DNA of 64,000 nucleotides from Lachnospiraceae bacterium (lineage in GTDB: Bacteria; Bacillota; Clostridia; Lachnospirales; Lachnospiraceae), in contig SVEY01000005.1 of assembly GCA_015057165.1 (NCBI GenBank), forward strand, positions 54,321 through 118,320, in the 5' to 3' direction. Each line of letters opens with the position of its first letter. Position 1 is the first letter of the stretch. Under the pieces are notes generated by a model, which was given only the letters and a program-made list of their open reading frames with translations, searched no databases and was not told the DNA's origin. Both the position numbers and the translations under genes were made by a program. Of the stretch, positions 34,671-43,258 are shown piece by piece.

Positions 34671-36296
34671 ATGAATAATGTTAAGAATCTTAACAAATTA
34701 TTAAGGGGATTAGATTATGAATTAATTAATGGCAAAGCATCAGGAAAAATAAGCGAACTAGTTGAGGATACAAGAAAGGTGGTAAAAGACTGCCTTTTTG
34801 TTTGTATTAAGGGCTCAGCTTACGATTCACATGAACATTTACAAGAAATAATTGACAAGGGCGTCAAAGCTATTGTAATTGAGAAAGATAATGAGGCTGC
34901 TAAAAGCTTCATATCTAGTCTTAAGTCTAAGGTTGCAATTATTGCTGTTGATAATACTGAATCAGCTCTTTGCATTATTTCTGCAGCTTATTTTGATAAT
35001 CCTGTTGACAAAATCAAAGTTATTGGAATTACTGGAACTAAGGGTAAGACAACAACCACATATATGGTTAAGTCTATACTTGAACATGCAGGATATAATG
35101 TGGGACTTATTGGTACAATTGAGATTACTTATGGTGATGTACATATTCCATCTGTTAATACAACGCCAGGTTCTTACATGCTTCAAGAGCATTTCGCGAA
35201 AATGGTTGATAAGGGGATTGATATATGTGTAATGGAAGTATCTTCCCAGGCCATGCTTAGAAAGAGAGTGGATGGATTTACCTTCGAGATGGGAATATTT
35301 ACCAATATTTCACCAGATCACATTGGACCTAACGAGCATAGCAGTTTCGAGAATTACTTAGAATGTAAGAGTATGCTGTTTGAACAATGTAGATATGCCA
35401 TAGTTAATGGAGATGATGAACATGCCAACTTCATTCTTGATTCTGCTAAATGCGATACCTTAACATATGGCTTTAATGAAGGCAATGATTTGACTGCTTA
35501 TGATTTAGAGCTTGTTAATAACAAGGGAATTCTTGGTGTAGACTATAAAGTTAAAGGCAGACTTAATATTGATGCAAAGGTTAATATGCCAGGAAGATTT
35601 AGTGCATATAATTCTCTATGTGCTATTGCAATCTGTAATAGGCTTGGAGTTGATATTGATATAACCAGACAGGCTGTAGAGAATGCCAAAGTAAAGGGCA
35701 GAATAGAAATGCAAGAAGTTCCTGGTGAATATACACTTATGATTGACTATGCTCACAATGCCATGAGTCTTAAGGCTTTACTTGAGAGTCTTAGAGAATA
35801 TAATCCTAACAGACTTGTTGTAGTATTTGGAGCTGGAGGTAACAGAGCAAAGGGAAGAAGATATTCCATGGGCTCAGTTGCTGCAAGATATGCAGATTAT
35901 TCAGTTATAACCTCTGATAATCCTAGAGATGAAGAGCCATTTATGATTATTAAAGATATTATGGCTGGTTATAAAATGGGACTTCTAGGGGATGAAGCAG
36001 AGGATATTGATGATTTGTCAGAAGATGATGTTAATAACCTTGTGAAAGACCTTGATCTAAAGAGAGATCACTTCATGGTGGTTGAAGATAGAGTTGAGGC
36101 TATTGGTTTTATTATGTTAAATGCCAAGAAAGGTGACCTCATAGTTCTTGCTGGAAAAGGTCATGAGGATTATCAGATAATTAAAGGAGAGAAGCATCAT
36201 TTAGACGAGAGAGAAGTAATTGCTGATATTGCTAAGGGAATCAGGAATCTACATAAAGAGCTTTCAAATAATAATGGTAAAATGATTACCCTTTAA
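34671..36296 (+). CDS. murE: UDP-N-acetylmuramyl-tripeptide synthetase MurE
   Basis: MurE adds the third amino acid to the peptidoglycan precursor UDP-MurNAc-L-Ala-D-Glu in the cytoplasm. The 541-residue protein has the ATP-binding P-loop GITGTKGKTTTTYM near residue 120 and the Mur ligase central and C-terminal domains. The motif TSDNPRDEEP near residue 419 contains DNPR, which marks enzymes that add meso-diaminopimelate rather than lysine. A GGGGTGATG ribosome site precedes ATG 34671. A specific feature is an inserted Asp/Glu-rich segment (DEAEDIDDLSEDD) near residue 440. It precedes priA by 19 bases. Confidence 0.94.
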   Translation: MNNVKNLNKLLRGLDYELINGKASGKISELVEDTRKVVKDCLFVCIKGSAYDSHEHLQEIIDKGVKAIVIEKDNEAAKSFISSLKSKVAIIAVDNTESALCIISAAYFDNPVDKIKVIGITGTKGKTTTTYMVKSILEHAGYNVGLIGTIEITYGDVHIPSVNTTPGSYMLQEHFAKMVDKGIDICVMEVSSQAMLRKRVDGFTFEMGIFTNISPDHIGPNEHSSFENYLECKSMLFEQCRYAIVNGDDEHANFILDSAKCDTLTYGFNEGNDLTAYDLELVNNKGILGVDYKVKGRLNIDAKVNMPGRFSAYNSLCAIAICNRLGVDIDITRQAVENAKVKGRIEMQEVPGEYTLMIDYAHNAMSLKALLESLREYNPNRLVVVFGAGGNRAKGRRYSMGSVAARYADYSVITSDNPRDEEPFMIIKDIMAGYKMGLLGDEAEDIDDLSEDDVNNLVKDLDLKRDHFMVVEDRVEAIGFIMLNAKKGDLIVLAGKGHEDYQIIKGEKHHLDEREVIADIAKGIRNLHKELSNNNGKMITL

Positions 36297-36315
36297 AGGA
36301 GAATTAATAGATTAC

Positions 36316-38547
36316 ATGAAGTATTGTGATGTAGTGGTAGATATATCACACGAGAAGTTGGATAAATCATTTCAATATAAGATACCAGAAGAGTTATCAG
36401 ATGTTCTAATAGAGGGAATGCAGGTTGTTATACCATTTGGAAGAGGAAGTAGAGAGATAACTGGCTTCGTAGTTGGGTTATCTGATAAGCCTAAGTTTGA
36501 CCCATCTAAGACTAAGGAAGTAATTGGAATAGTTAATAATTCCACAAGCATTGATAGTGAGTTAATTAAGCTTGCTGGATGGATGAAGAGAAACTATGGT
36601 TCTACTATGAATCAGGCTCTTAAGACTGTAATTCCTATAAAGGAAAAGAGCAAAGCAGTTGTTAAGAAGACTGTAGTTCTTAATCTTTCTGAAGATGAGT
36701 TAAATGCTGAATATACATCTCTAATGGCTAGAAGTCGTCATAGTGTAAGTAAAGAGAGATTATTTCTTGCTTTAATGGAGAATGATGAGATTCCATGGGA
36801 AGTGGTAACTAAGAAATTAAATGTAGGCTCAAGTGTTATAAGAGATTTTGAGAAGAATGGCTTTGTCACTATAAGGCATGAGAATACATATAGAAATCCT
36901 ATAAACCATTTACACGGAAAAGAGAAAAAACTTTCATTAAATCCTGAGCAGGAGGCGATATGTAGTAAGTTTCGAAAAGATTACAGTGCCGGAGATTTCG
37001 GCACTTATCTTGTGTATGGGGTAACTGGCTCAGGTAAGACCCTGTGCTATCTGGAGATGATAGAACATGTGTTATCTAAAGGGAAATCAGCAATTGTTCT
37101 TATTCCCGAGATTGCCCTCACTTATCAAACTGTTATGCGTTTCTATAAGAGATTTGGTGATAAAGTGTCGATTCTTAATTCCAGAATGAGTAAAGCTGAG
37201 AGATATGACCAGTTTGAAAGGGCTAGAAATGGCGATATTAAGATAATTGTAGGACCTCGTTCAGCGCTTTTTACACCATTTCCGGATCTTGGTCTTATAG
37301 TAATTGATGAAGAACACGAATCTTCTTACAAATCAGATAATGTACCGAAATACCATGCTGTTAATACAGCTATTGAGAGAGCGAATATAGCAGGAGCAAG
37401 TGTTATTCTTGGCTCTGCAACACCTTCTGTTGATAGCTATATGAAGGCACTTTCTGGTGAATATAGGCTTCTTCGTCTTCCTAATCGTGCAAGTACAGAC
37501 TCTATGGCGAGTTGTGAGATTGTTGACATGAGAAAGGAACTTAGAAGTGGTAATACCAAAATTATCAGCAGAAGACTTCATGAACTTATAGAAGATAGAA
37601 TTAATCGCCATGAGCAGGTTATGTTGTTTCTGAATAGGCGTGGAATGCTTGGGTGTCTAAGCTGCAGAGAATGTGGGACAACTCTTAAATGTCCTCACTG
37701 TGATGTGTCTCTAAGTCTTCATCGTGATGGCAAGATGCATTGCCACTACTGTGGCTATACAATAGTTAAGCCTAAGGTTTGTGGTAAATGTGGCTCTAAA
37801 GCCATTGGCGGATTCAATATAGGTACTGAGAAGGTAGAAGAACTTGTGGCAGAAGAGTTTCCTAATGCTAAAGTACTTCGAATGGATATGGACACAACTA
37901 AAGGAAAGAGTGGACATGAGGAGATACTTGAGAAATTCGCCAATAGAGAAGCAGACATACTTGTGGGAACACAGATGATTGTTAAGGGACATGACTTTAG
38001 TAATGTTACCTTAGTTGGTGCTCTTGCTGCAGATATGTCTCTTAATATTCCTGATTATAGGAGCGGAGAGAGAACATTTCAATTGCTAACACAGGCAGTA
38101 GGTCGGGCAGGAAGAGGACATCTAAGAGGAGATGCTATAATCCAGACATATGAACCTGAGAATTATAGTATTGTTGCTTCCAAAGAGCAGGATTATGAAT
38201 CCTTCTACAATCAGGAAATTGTATACAGAAAGCTTATGAATTATCCTCCAGCTGCCCATATGCTTCTTCTTTCAATACAGTCAGAAGTGGAAGAGCAGGC
38301 TGATGGTATGGCTAAAGAATTAGCAGACCTTATTAATACTCATTATGAGAAGGTGAGAATACTTGGACCACAGGATGCAGCCATAGCAAAGATTAATGAT
38401 GTATATAGAAAGACTATATATATCAAAGATAAGGACTATGGATTACTAGTAAGTATTAAGGATTTAATTGATGAATTTCTATTAGATAACAATAAATATC
38501 CTAAGTCCTATGTTTACTTCGATTTCGACCCAATTCATATGATATGA
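36316..38547 (+). CDS. priA: Primosomal replication restart helicase PriA
   Basis: PriA recognises stalled forks and loads the replisome. The 743-residue protein has an N-terminal DNA-binding domain (VDISHEKLDKSFQYKIPEEL), helicase motif I GVTGSGKTLCY near residue 235, motif II DEEHESSYKSD near 329, a zinc-binding insert with eight cysteines from about residue 452 (CRECGTTLKCPHC, then CHYCG and CGKCGS) and the C-terminal helicase half (GTQMIVKGHDF, QAVGRAGRG). Length is normal. AAAGGAG sits before the ATG. It follows murE and leads to the translation-gene cluster that starts with def, as in many Firmicutes. Confidence 0.96.
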   Translation: MKYCDVVVDISHEKLDKSFQYKIPEELSDVLIEGMQVVIPFGRGSREITGFVVGLSDKPKFDPSKTKEVIGIVNNSTSIDSELIKLAGWMKRNYGSTMNQALKTVIPIKEKSKAVVKKTVVLNLSEDELNAEYTSLMARSRHSVSKERLFLALMENDEIPWEVVTKKLNVGSSVIRDFEKNGFVTIRHENTYRNPINHLHGKEKKLSLNPEQEAICSKFRKDYSAGDFGTYLVYGVTGSGKTLCYLEMIEHVLSKGKSAIVLIPEIALTYQTVMRFYKRFGDKVSILNSRMSKAERYDQFERARNGDIKIIVGPRSALFTPFPDLGLIVIDEEHESSYKSDNVPKYHAVNTAIERANIAGASVILGSATPSVDSYMKALSGEYRLLRLPNRASTDSMASCEIVDMRKELRSGNTKIISRRLHELIEDRINRHEQVMLFLNRRGMLGCLSCRECGTTLKCPHCDVSLSLHRDGKMHCHYCGYTIVKPKVCGKCGSKAIGGFNIGTEKVEELVAEEFPNAKVLRMDMDTTKGKSGHEEILEKFANREADILVGTQMIVKGHDFSNVTLVGALAADMSLNIPDYRSGERTFQLLTQAVGRAGRGHLRGDAIIQTYEPENYSIVASKEQDYESFYNQEIVYRKLMNYPPAAHMLLLSIQSEVEEQADGMAKELADLINTHYEKVRILGPQDAAIAKINDVYRKTIYIKDKDYGLLVSIKDLIDEFLLDNNKYPKSYVYFDFDPIHMI

Positions 38548-38583
38548 TAGGTGAGGAACTTAAATATTAGAGAGTAGAGCAAA

Positions 38584-38648
38584 ATCTATATGTCTAAGAC
38601 CACTCCGAAGACATTTTTAGTCGAGGAGAGGTACTTAGACATATAGAT
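38584..38648. repeat. Long nested inverted repeat between priA and def
   Basis: ATCTATATGTCTAAG (38584-38598) is the exact complement of CTTAGACATATAGAT (38634-38648). An inner ACCACTCC / GGAGAGGT stem has one mismatch, and GAC/GTC may close the top. There is no T tract. It could be an RNA leader structure of the def operon, an mRNA processing site or a repeat. Confidence 0.8.
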
Positions 38649-38679
38649 TAAGATAAACACTATATATAAGGAGACTAAA

Positions 38680-39168
38680 ATGGCAATAAGACAAATAAGA
38701 GTACAAGGTGACGAAATCCTTAATAAAAAGAGTAGAATTGTTAAGGAAATAACACCAAGACAAGAAGAATTAATTAAGGATATGATTGAAACTATGCATG
38801 ACGCAGATGGCGTAGGTCTTGCAGCACCCCAAGTAGGCGTTCTAAGACGAATCGCAGTTATTGATGTGGGAGAAGGTCCAATTGTTCTTGTGAATCCAGA
38901 GGTTATTGAGACTAGCGGTGAGCAAACTGGACAAGAAGGATGCCTTAGTGTACCAGGCAAAGTTGGTATCGTAACTCGCCCAAATTATGTTAAGGTGAAA
39001 GCTTTCAATGAGAAGATGGAAGAATTTGAAATTGAAGGAGAAGAACTTCTTGCACGTGCACTTGTTCATGAAATTGATCATCTTGACGGTCATGTATATA
39101 CAGAAATTGTTCAGGGTGAACTTATGGATGTAACTTATGAAGAACCAGAAGAAGAGGATGAGGCATGA
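38680..39168 (+). CDS. def: Peptide deformylase
   Basis: Def removes the formyl group from nascent proteins. All three family motifs are present in 162 residues: GVGLAAPQVG near residue 45, EGCLSVPG near 87 and the zinc helix HEIDHLDG near 129. The C-terminus is acidic (YEEPEEEDEA). AAGGAG precedes the ATG. The last four bases overlap fmt, which is the usual def-fmt coupling of formyl-Met metabolism. Confidence 0.97.
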   Translation: MAIRQIRVQGDEILNKKSRIVKEITPRQEELIKDMIETMHDADGVGLAAPQVGVLRRIAVIDVGEGPIVLVNPEVIETSGEQTGQEGCLSVPGKVGIVTRPNYVKVKAFNEKMEEFEIEGEELLARALVHEIDHLDGHVYTEIVQGELMDVTYEEPEEEDEA

Positions 39169-40124
39169 GAATAGTATTTATGGGAACTCCTGACTTTGCA
39201 GTATTTACAGTGGATGAACTATATAATGCAGGTCATGAAATTGTTCTATGTATAACTCAACCAGATAAACCAAGGGGAAGAAGTGGCAAATTAACACCTT
39301 CTCCCGTTAAAGCCTGGGCACTTGAACATAATGTAGAGGTGTTTCAACCGAAGAGAATAAGAGATAAAGGGGCAGTAAGTTATCTTAAGACAATTGACTA
39401 TGATATAGCTGTTGTTGCGGCATTTGGACAGATTCTTCCTAAAGAAATACTGGAAATGCCCCAATTTGGCTGTATAAACGTGCATGCATCACTGCTTCCT
39501 AAATACAGAGGAGCAGCTCCAATTCAGTGGGCAATTCTTAATGGCGAAGAAAAGACAGGTGTCACAATAATGCAGATGGGTGTAGGCCTTGATGATGGAG
39601 ATATTATTCTTACTAGGGAAGTAGCACTTGATGGCACTGAGACAGGTGGAGAATTATTTGATAATTTAGCATCGGTTGGAGCAAAAGCTTGTGTAGAAGC
39701 CATTGATAGAATAGGTAATGGAGATATTAATCCTATACCACAAGAAGAATCCCTGGCAACTCATGTAGGCATGATTAATAAAGAACTTGGTAAGATTGAC
39801 TGGGGAAGCGAGGCTATTAAGATAGAGCGATATGTAAGAGGTCTTAATCCCTGGCCAACAGCATATACATCTCTTGATGGCAAGAATCTTAAGATATGGA
39901 AGAGCCATGTTGTTACAGATTCTGAACTATCTCATAAGAATGTGGATGTATCTAGTGTTGATGCGGGCAAAGTATGCTTCGTTGATAAGAAGAATCTCTT
40001 CGTAATGACAGGAAATGGAATCTTGAGTCTTGATGAAATACAGCTAGAAGGTAAGAAAAGGATGGATATATCAGCATTCTTACTGGGTAAAAGCATACTC
40101 CCTATGGAGGAACTTGGAAAATAA
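39165..40124 (+). CDS. fmt: Methionyl-tRNA formyltransferase
   Basis: Fmt formylates initiator Met-tRNA using 10-formyltetrahydrofolate. The 319-residue protein begins MRIVFMGTPDFAVF and has SLLPKYRGAAPIQWAI near residue 108, the formyl-transfer catalytic region (Asn, His and later Asp in LDDGDI). The C-terminal OB-like tRNA-binding domain is present. It overlaps def by four bases, and its stop overlaps the rsmB start as TAATG. Confidence 0.97.
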   Translation: MRIVFMGTPDFAVFTVDELYNAGHEIVLCITQPDKPRGRSGKLTPSPVKAWALEHNVEVFQPKRIRDKGAVSYLKTIDYDIAVVAAFGQILPKEILEMPQFGCINVHASLLPKYRGAAPIQWAILNGEEKTGVTIMQMGVGLDDGDIILTREVALDGTETGGELFDNLASVGAKACVEAIDRIGNGDINPIPQEESLATHVGMINKELGKIDWGSEAIKIERYVRGLNPWPTAYTSLDGKNLKIWKSHVVTDSELSHKNVDVSSVDAGKVCFVDKKNLFVMTGNGILSLDEIQLEGKKRMDISAFLLGKSILPMEELGK

Positions 40125-41446
40125 TGTCCGATAATAATGTAAATGTTAGAAGAGTATCTCTAGAAATTGTAGTAAAGGTAATGGAAGATAGGAAATTCCT
40201 TAATGAAGTTCTTACGGATGCTTTGAATAAATACAAATACTTGGAAAAGAATAAGAGAAGTTATATATCACGTATTACAAGAGGCGTTGTAGAAAGATTC
40301 ATAGAACTGGATGCATATATATCTGCTTATTCTAACACAAAACCAGCTAAATTAAATCCTAATATAAGAAATGTGCTTCGCCTTGCAATATATGAATTAA
40401 AGTACTTTGATTCAATACCGGAATCTGCTACTGTAAATGAGTATGTGAAGCTTTCTGGAAAATGTGCACCTAGTCGCTTAAAGGGCTTTGTAAATGGAGT
40501 ACTTAGAAGCATGATAAGGGATGATTTCAAGAAAGCTTGTCTTACTAAGAATGAATCACTTTCTATGCCAAAGTGGCTATATGATAAGTTTCAAAAAGAG
40601 TATGGTTGTGCAGATGAGATATGTAAGGCTTTCCTTATGCCCAATTTGATTACAATAAGAACCAATACTACGAAGTGTACTGCAGATACACTTAGAGACA
40701 AGTTAGAAAAAGAAGGTGTTAAAGTAACACAGATTCCAGATATAGAGTATGGATTCTTTCTTGAAAATGTTGATTATCTAGAGAAACTTGATTCGTTTAA
40801 GGAAGGCTTATTCTATGTTCAGGACTTAAGTTCTATGATGGTTGGAGTAAAATCAGGTGTTAAAGCAGGAGATACTGTTATTGATGTATGCGCTGCTCCT
40901 GGTGGAAAGAGCCTTCATGTGGCAGAACTTCTTAAAGTATCTGAAGAAAAAGAATATCAGAATATGGAACCTGAGCTTATTCATCAAGGCCATGTATATT
41001 CTTATGATATATCAGATGACAAGGTTAATCTAATAAAAGAAAATATAGATAGAGCAGGTCTTAGTAACATTACTGCCAGTGTAAAAGATGCTACTGTTTT
41101 TGATGAACGTTTAAAAGATAAAGCAGACATTGTTATTGCGGATCTTCCTTGTTCTGGACTAGGAATAATTGGAAAGAAACCGGACATTAAGTCAAGAATT
41201 AATGCCCTTGATATAGAGAGTCTTGCTACTTTACAGCAGAATATGCTTAATGTATGTAAGAATTATGTTAAGAATAAAGGAAGGCTTATATTCTCTACCT
41301 GTACAATTAGTAAAGTAGAGAATCAGGATAATGTCAGAACATTTCTAGACAATAATAGGAATTATAAATTGATAGAAGAGAAACAATTTATGCCATGTAA
41401 AGAGCATGATGGCTTCTTTATTTCTATACTCCAGAGGGAGGAGTAA
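40124..41446 (+). CDS. rsmB: 16S rRNA (cytosine-967-C5)-methyltransferase RsmB
   Basis: RsmB methylates C967 of 16S rRNA. The 440-residue protein has an N-terminal NusB-like RNA-binding domain (residues about 5-140) and a C-terminal SAM-dependent domain with motif I DVCAAPGGKSLHVAEL near residue 249, the catalytic-region motif DLPCSGLGIIGKKPDI near 340, and FSTCTISKVEN near 389 holding the second active-site Cys. It is in the def-fmt-rsmB-rlmN operon and starts within the fmt stop codon. Confidence 0.94.
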   Translation: MSDNNVNVRRVSLEIVVKVMEDRKFLNEVLTDALNKYKYLEKNKRSYISRITRGVVERFIELDAYISAYSNTKPAKLNPNIRNVLRLAIYELKYFDSIPESATVNEYVKLSGKCAPSRLKGFVNGVLRSMIRDDFKKACLTKNESLSMPKWLYDKFQKEYGCADEICKAFLMPNLITIRTNTTKCTADTLRDKLEKEGVKVTQIPDIEYGFFLENVDYLEKLDSFKEGLFYVQDLSSMMVGVKSGVKAGDTVIDVCAAPGGKSLHVAELLKVSEEKEYQNMEPELIHQGHVYSYDISDDKVNLIKENIDRAGLSNITASVKDATVFDERLKDKADIVIADLPCSGLGIIGKKPDIKSRINALDIESLATLQQNMLNVCKNYVKNKGRLIFSTCTISKVENQDNVRTFLDNNRNYKLIEEKQFMPCKEHDGFFISILQREE

Positions 41447-41447
41447 T

Positions 41448-42488
41448 ATGTCTCAAGATGTAAAATCAATGACTTTGTCTGAGCTAACTGAATATATTGT
41501 TTCTATTGGGGAACCTACATTTCGTGGAAAACAGATATATGACTGGATGCATATTCATCTTGCAAGAAGTTATGATGAGATGACTAATCTATCCAAATCA
41601 CTTAGAGAGAAGCTAAGGGATACGACTAGTTACATAGCTTTAGAGGCCGAGGAAATTCAGATATCTAAAGAAGACGGCACAAGAAAGTATTTATTTGCCT
41701 TGTCCGATGGAAATATGGTTGAGTCTGTACTTATGCGATATAAACATGGACTAAGTGTGTGTATTTCGTCCCAGGTGGGATGCAAGATGGGGTGCAGGTT
41801 CTGTGCTTCAACTATAGATGGATTCCTGCGTAATCTTACTCCTTCGGAAATGCTAGATCAGATATATGCAATTTCCAAAGATGTTGGAGAGAGAATAAGC
41901 AATGTGGTTGTTATGGGCACTGGTGAGCCCCTTGATAATTATGATAATTTATTAAGATTTATTGATTTATTAACCAATCAGGATGGATATAACATTTCCC
42001 AGAGAAATATTACTGTATCAACATGTGGAATTGTCCCAAGAATATATGATTTGGCAAAAGAGAAACTTACAATAACACTAGCACTTTCTCTTCATGCATC
42101 AACCCAGGAGAAGAGGCTAGAAATAATGCCTGTTGCTAATAGTTACGATATTAATGAAGTTGTTGAAGCCATGAAATACTATGCTAATTCAACAGGTAGA
42201 AGAATAACATATGAATATACCCTTATTGCAGGTGTAAATGACAGTGACTTAGATGCAAAGAATCTCACTAAATTAATAGGTAATTGCCCTTGTCACATTA
42301 ATCTTATCCCTGTAAATCCTATAAGTGAGAGAGATTATAATTCTACAAGTAGTGAAGGGGTACTTAGATTCAAGAAAAAACTTGAAAAAAACGCTATAAA
42401 TGTTACTATTAGAAGAGAAATGGGTCGCGATATTGACGGGGCCTGTGGACAACTTAGAAGAAAAAAGTTGAAGGAAGGATTATCATGA
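41448..42488 (+). CDS. rlmN: Dual-specificity 23S rRNA/tRNA adenine-C2 methyltransferase RlmN
   Basis: RlmN is a radical SAM enzyme that methylates C2 of A2503 in 23S rRNA and A37 in some tRNAs. The 346-residue protein has the CxxxCxxC cluster motif CKMGCRFC near residue 111, VVMGTGEPLDNYDNL near 157 and a catalytic Cys near the C-terminus (GRDIDGACGQL). I chose ATG 41448, two bases after the rsmB stop, because GGGAGGAG lies before it; the longer frame from 41406 starts inside rsmB. The end overlaps the phosphatase gene by four bases. Confidence 0.95.
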   Translation: MSQDVKSMTLSELTEYIVSIGEPTFRGKQIYDWMHIHLARSYDEMTNLSKSLREKLRDTTSYIALEAEEIQISKEDGTRKYLFALSDGNMVESVLMRYKHGLSVCISSQVGCKMGCRFCASTIDGFLRNLTPSEMLDQIYAISKDVGERISNVVVMGTGEPLDNYDNLLRFIDLLTNQDGYNISQRNITVSTCGIVPRIYDLAKEKLTITLALSLHASTQEKRLEIMPVANSYDINEVVEAMKYYANSTGRRITYEYTLIAGVNDSDLDAKNLTKLIGNCPCHINLIPVNPISERDYNSTSSEGVLRFKKKLEKNAINVTIRREMGRDIDGACGQLRRKKLKEGLS

Positions 42489-43216
42489 GATATTATGCTT
42501 TGACTGATACGGGAGTTACTCGTACAGAAAATCAAGATTATGTCTATGCATCAGGTGATAGTGTGGGAATACTACCCAACCTTTTCATTGTTGCAGATGG
42601 TATGGGAGGACATAACGCTGGAGATTATGCTTCTCGTAAAGCTGTAATGACTGCACTAGAAGAAATTAAGAATTCAGATGAGAGTAAACCTGTTGCTATT
42701 CTTGATCAGGCAATAAAAAAAGCCAATAAGGTATTGTTCAATGAATCAATGGCTGACCCTACCAAGAAGGGGATGGGAACAACATTTGTCTGTGCAACAA
42801 TTAGCGATAAGAAATTGTATGTTGCAAATGTTGGAGATTCAAGACTTTATGTTGCTAATGACTCAACTATATGTCAGATAACAAAGGATCATTCTCTTGT
42901 TCAGGAAATGATGAGAAGTGGTAAAATGGGTACTTTCGATCCTAAGAGACATCCTAAGAGGAATGCAATTACAAGAGCCATTGGCGTTGAGCCAGAAGTT
43001 AATATTGATTTCTTTGAAGTATCTAATAATAATTTTGAACAATTCATTCTTTGTTCAGATGGTTTAACTAATATGGTTGATGATAATGAGCTGTTCGCAC
43101 AGCTTACAGGTAACGACGATGCCAAGACCAAGGCTAGTGTACTTGTAAGTCTTGCTAATAGAAAAGGCGGACTTGATAATATATCAGCAATTGTTGTTGA
43201 ACCTTATGAAGAGTAG
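42485..43216 (+). CDS. PP2C-type Ser/Thr protein phosphatase
   Basis: This 243-residue Stp/PrpC-type phosphatase removes phosphate from proteins targeted by the adjacent PASTA kinase. Motifs are in order: TRTENQDYVY near residue 13, VADGMGGHNAGDYAS near 38 (first metal Asp), GTTFVCA near 98, GDSRLY near 118, SDGLTNMV near 190 and GGLDNISAIVV at the end. It overlaps rlmN by four bases and is followed 42 bases later by the kinase gene. The pair usually controls cell-wall synthesis and division in Gram-positive bacteria. Confidence 0.94.
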   Translation: MRYYALTDTGVTRTENQDYVYASGDSVGILPNLFIVADGMGGHNAGDYASRKAVMTALEEIKNSDESKPVAILDQAIKKANKVLFNESMADPTKKGMGTTFVCATISDKKLYVANVGDSRLYVANDSTICQITKDHSLVQEMMRSGKMGTFDPKRHPKRNAITRAIGVEPEVNIDFFEVSNNNFEQFILCSDGLTNMVDDNELFAQLTGNDDAKTKASVLVSLANRKGGLDNISAIVVEPYEE

Positions 43217-43258
43217 AGATATTAAGTAGGAATAAGATTTAGAAACGGAGATAGAATA

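Noticed and set aside
34879-35232. A 117-residue Leu-rich open frame on the + strand
   Set aside because: It is an out-of-frame shadow within murE, which has complete Mur ligase motifs.
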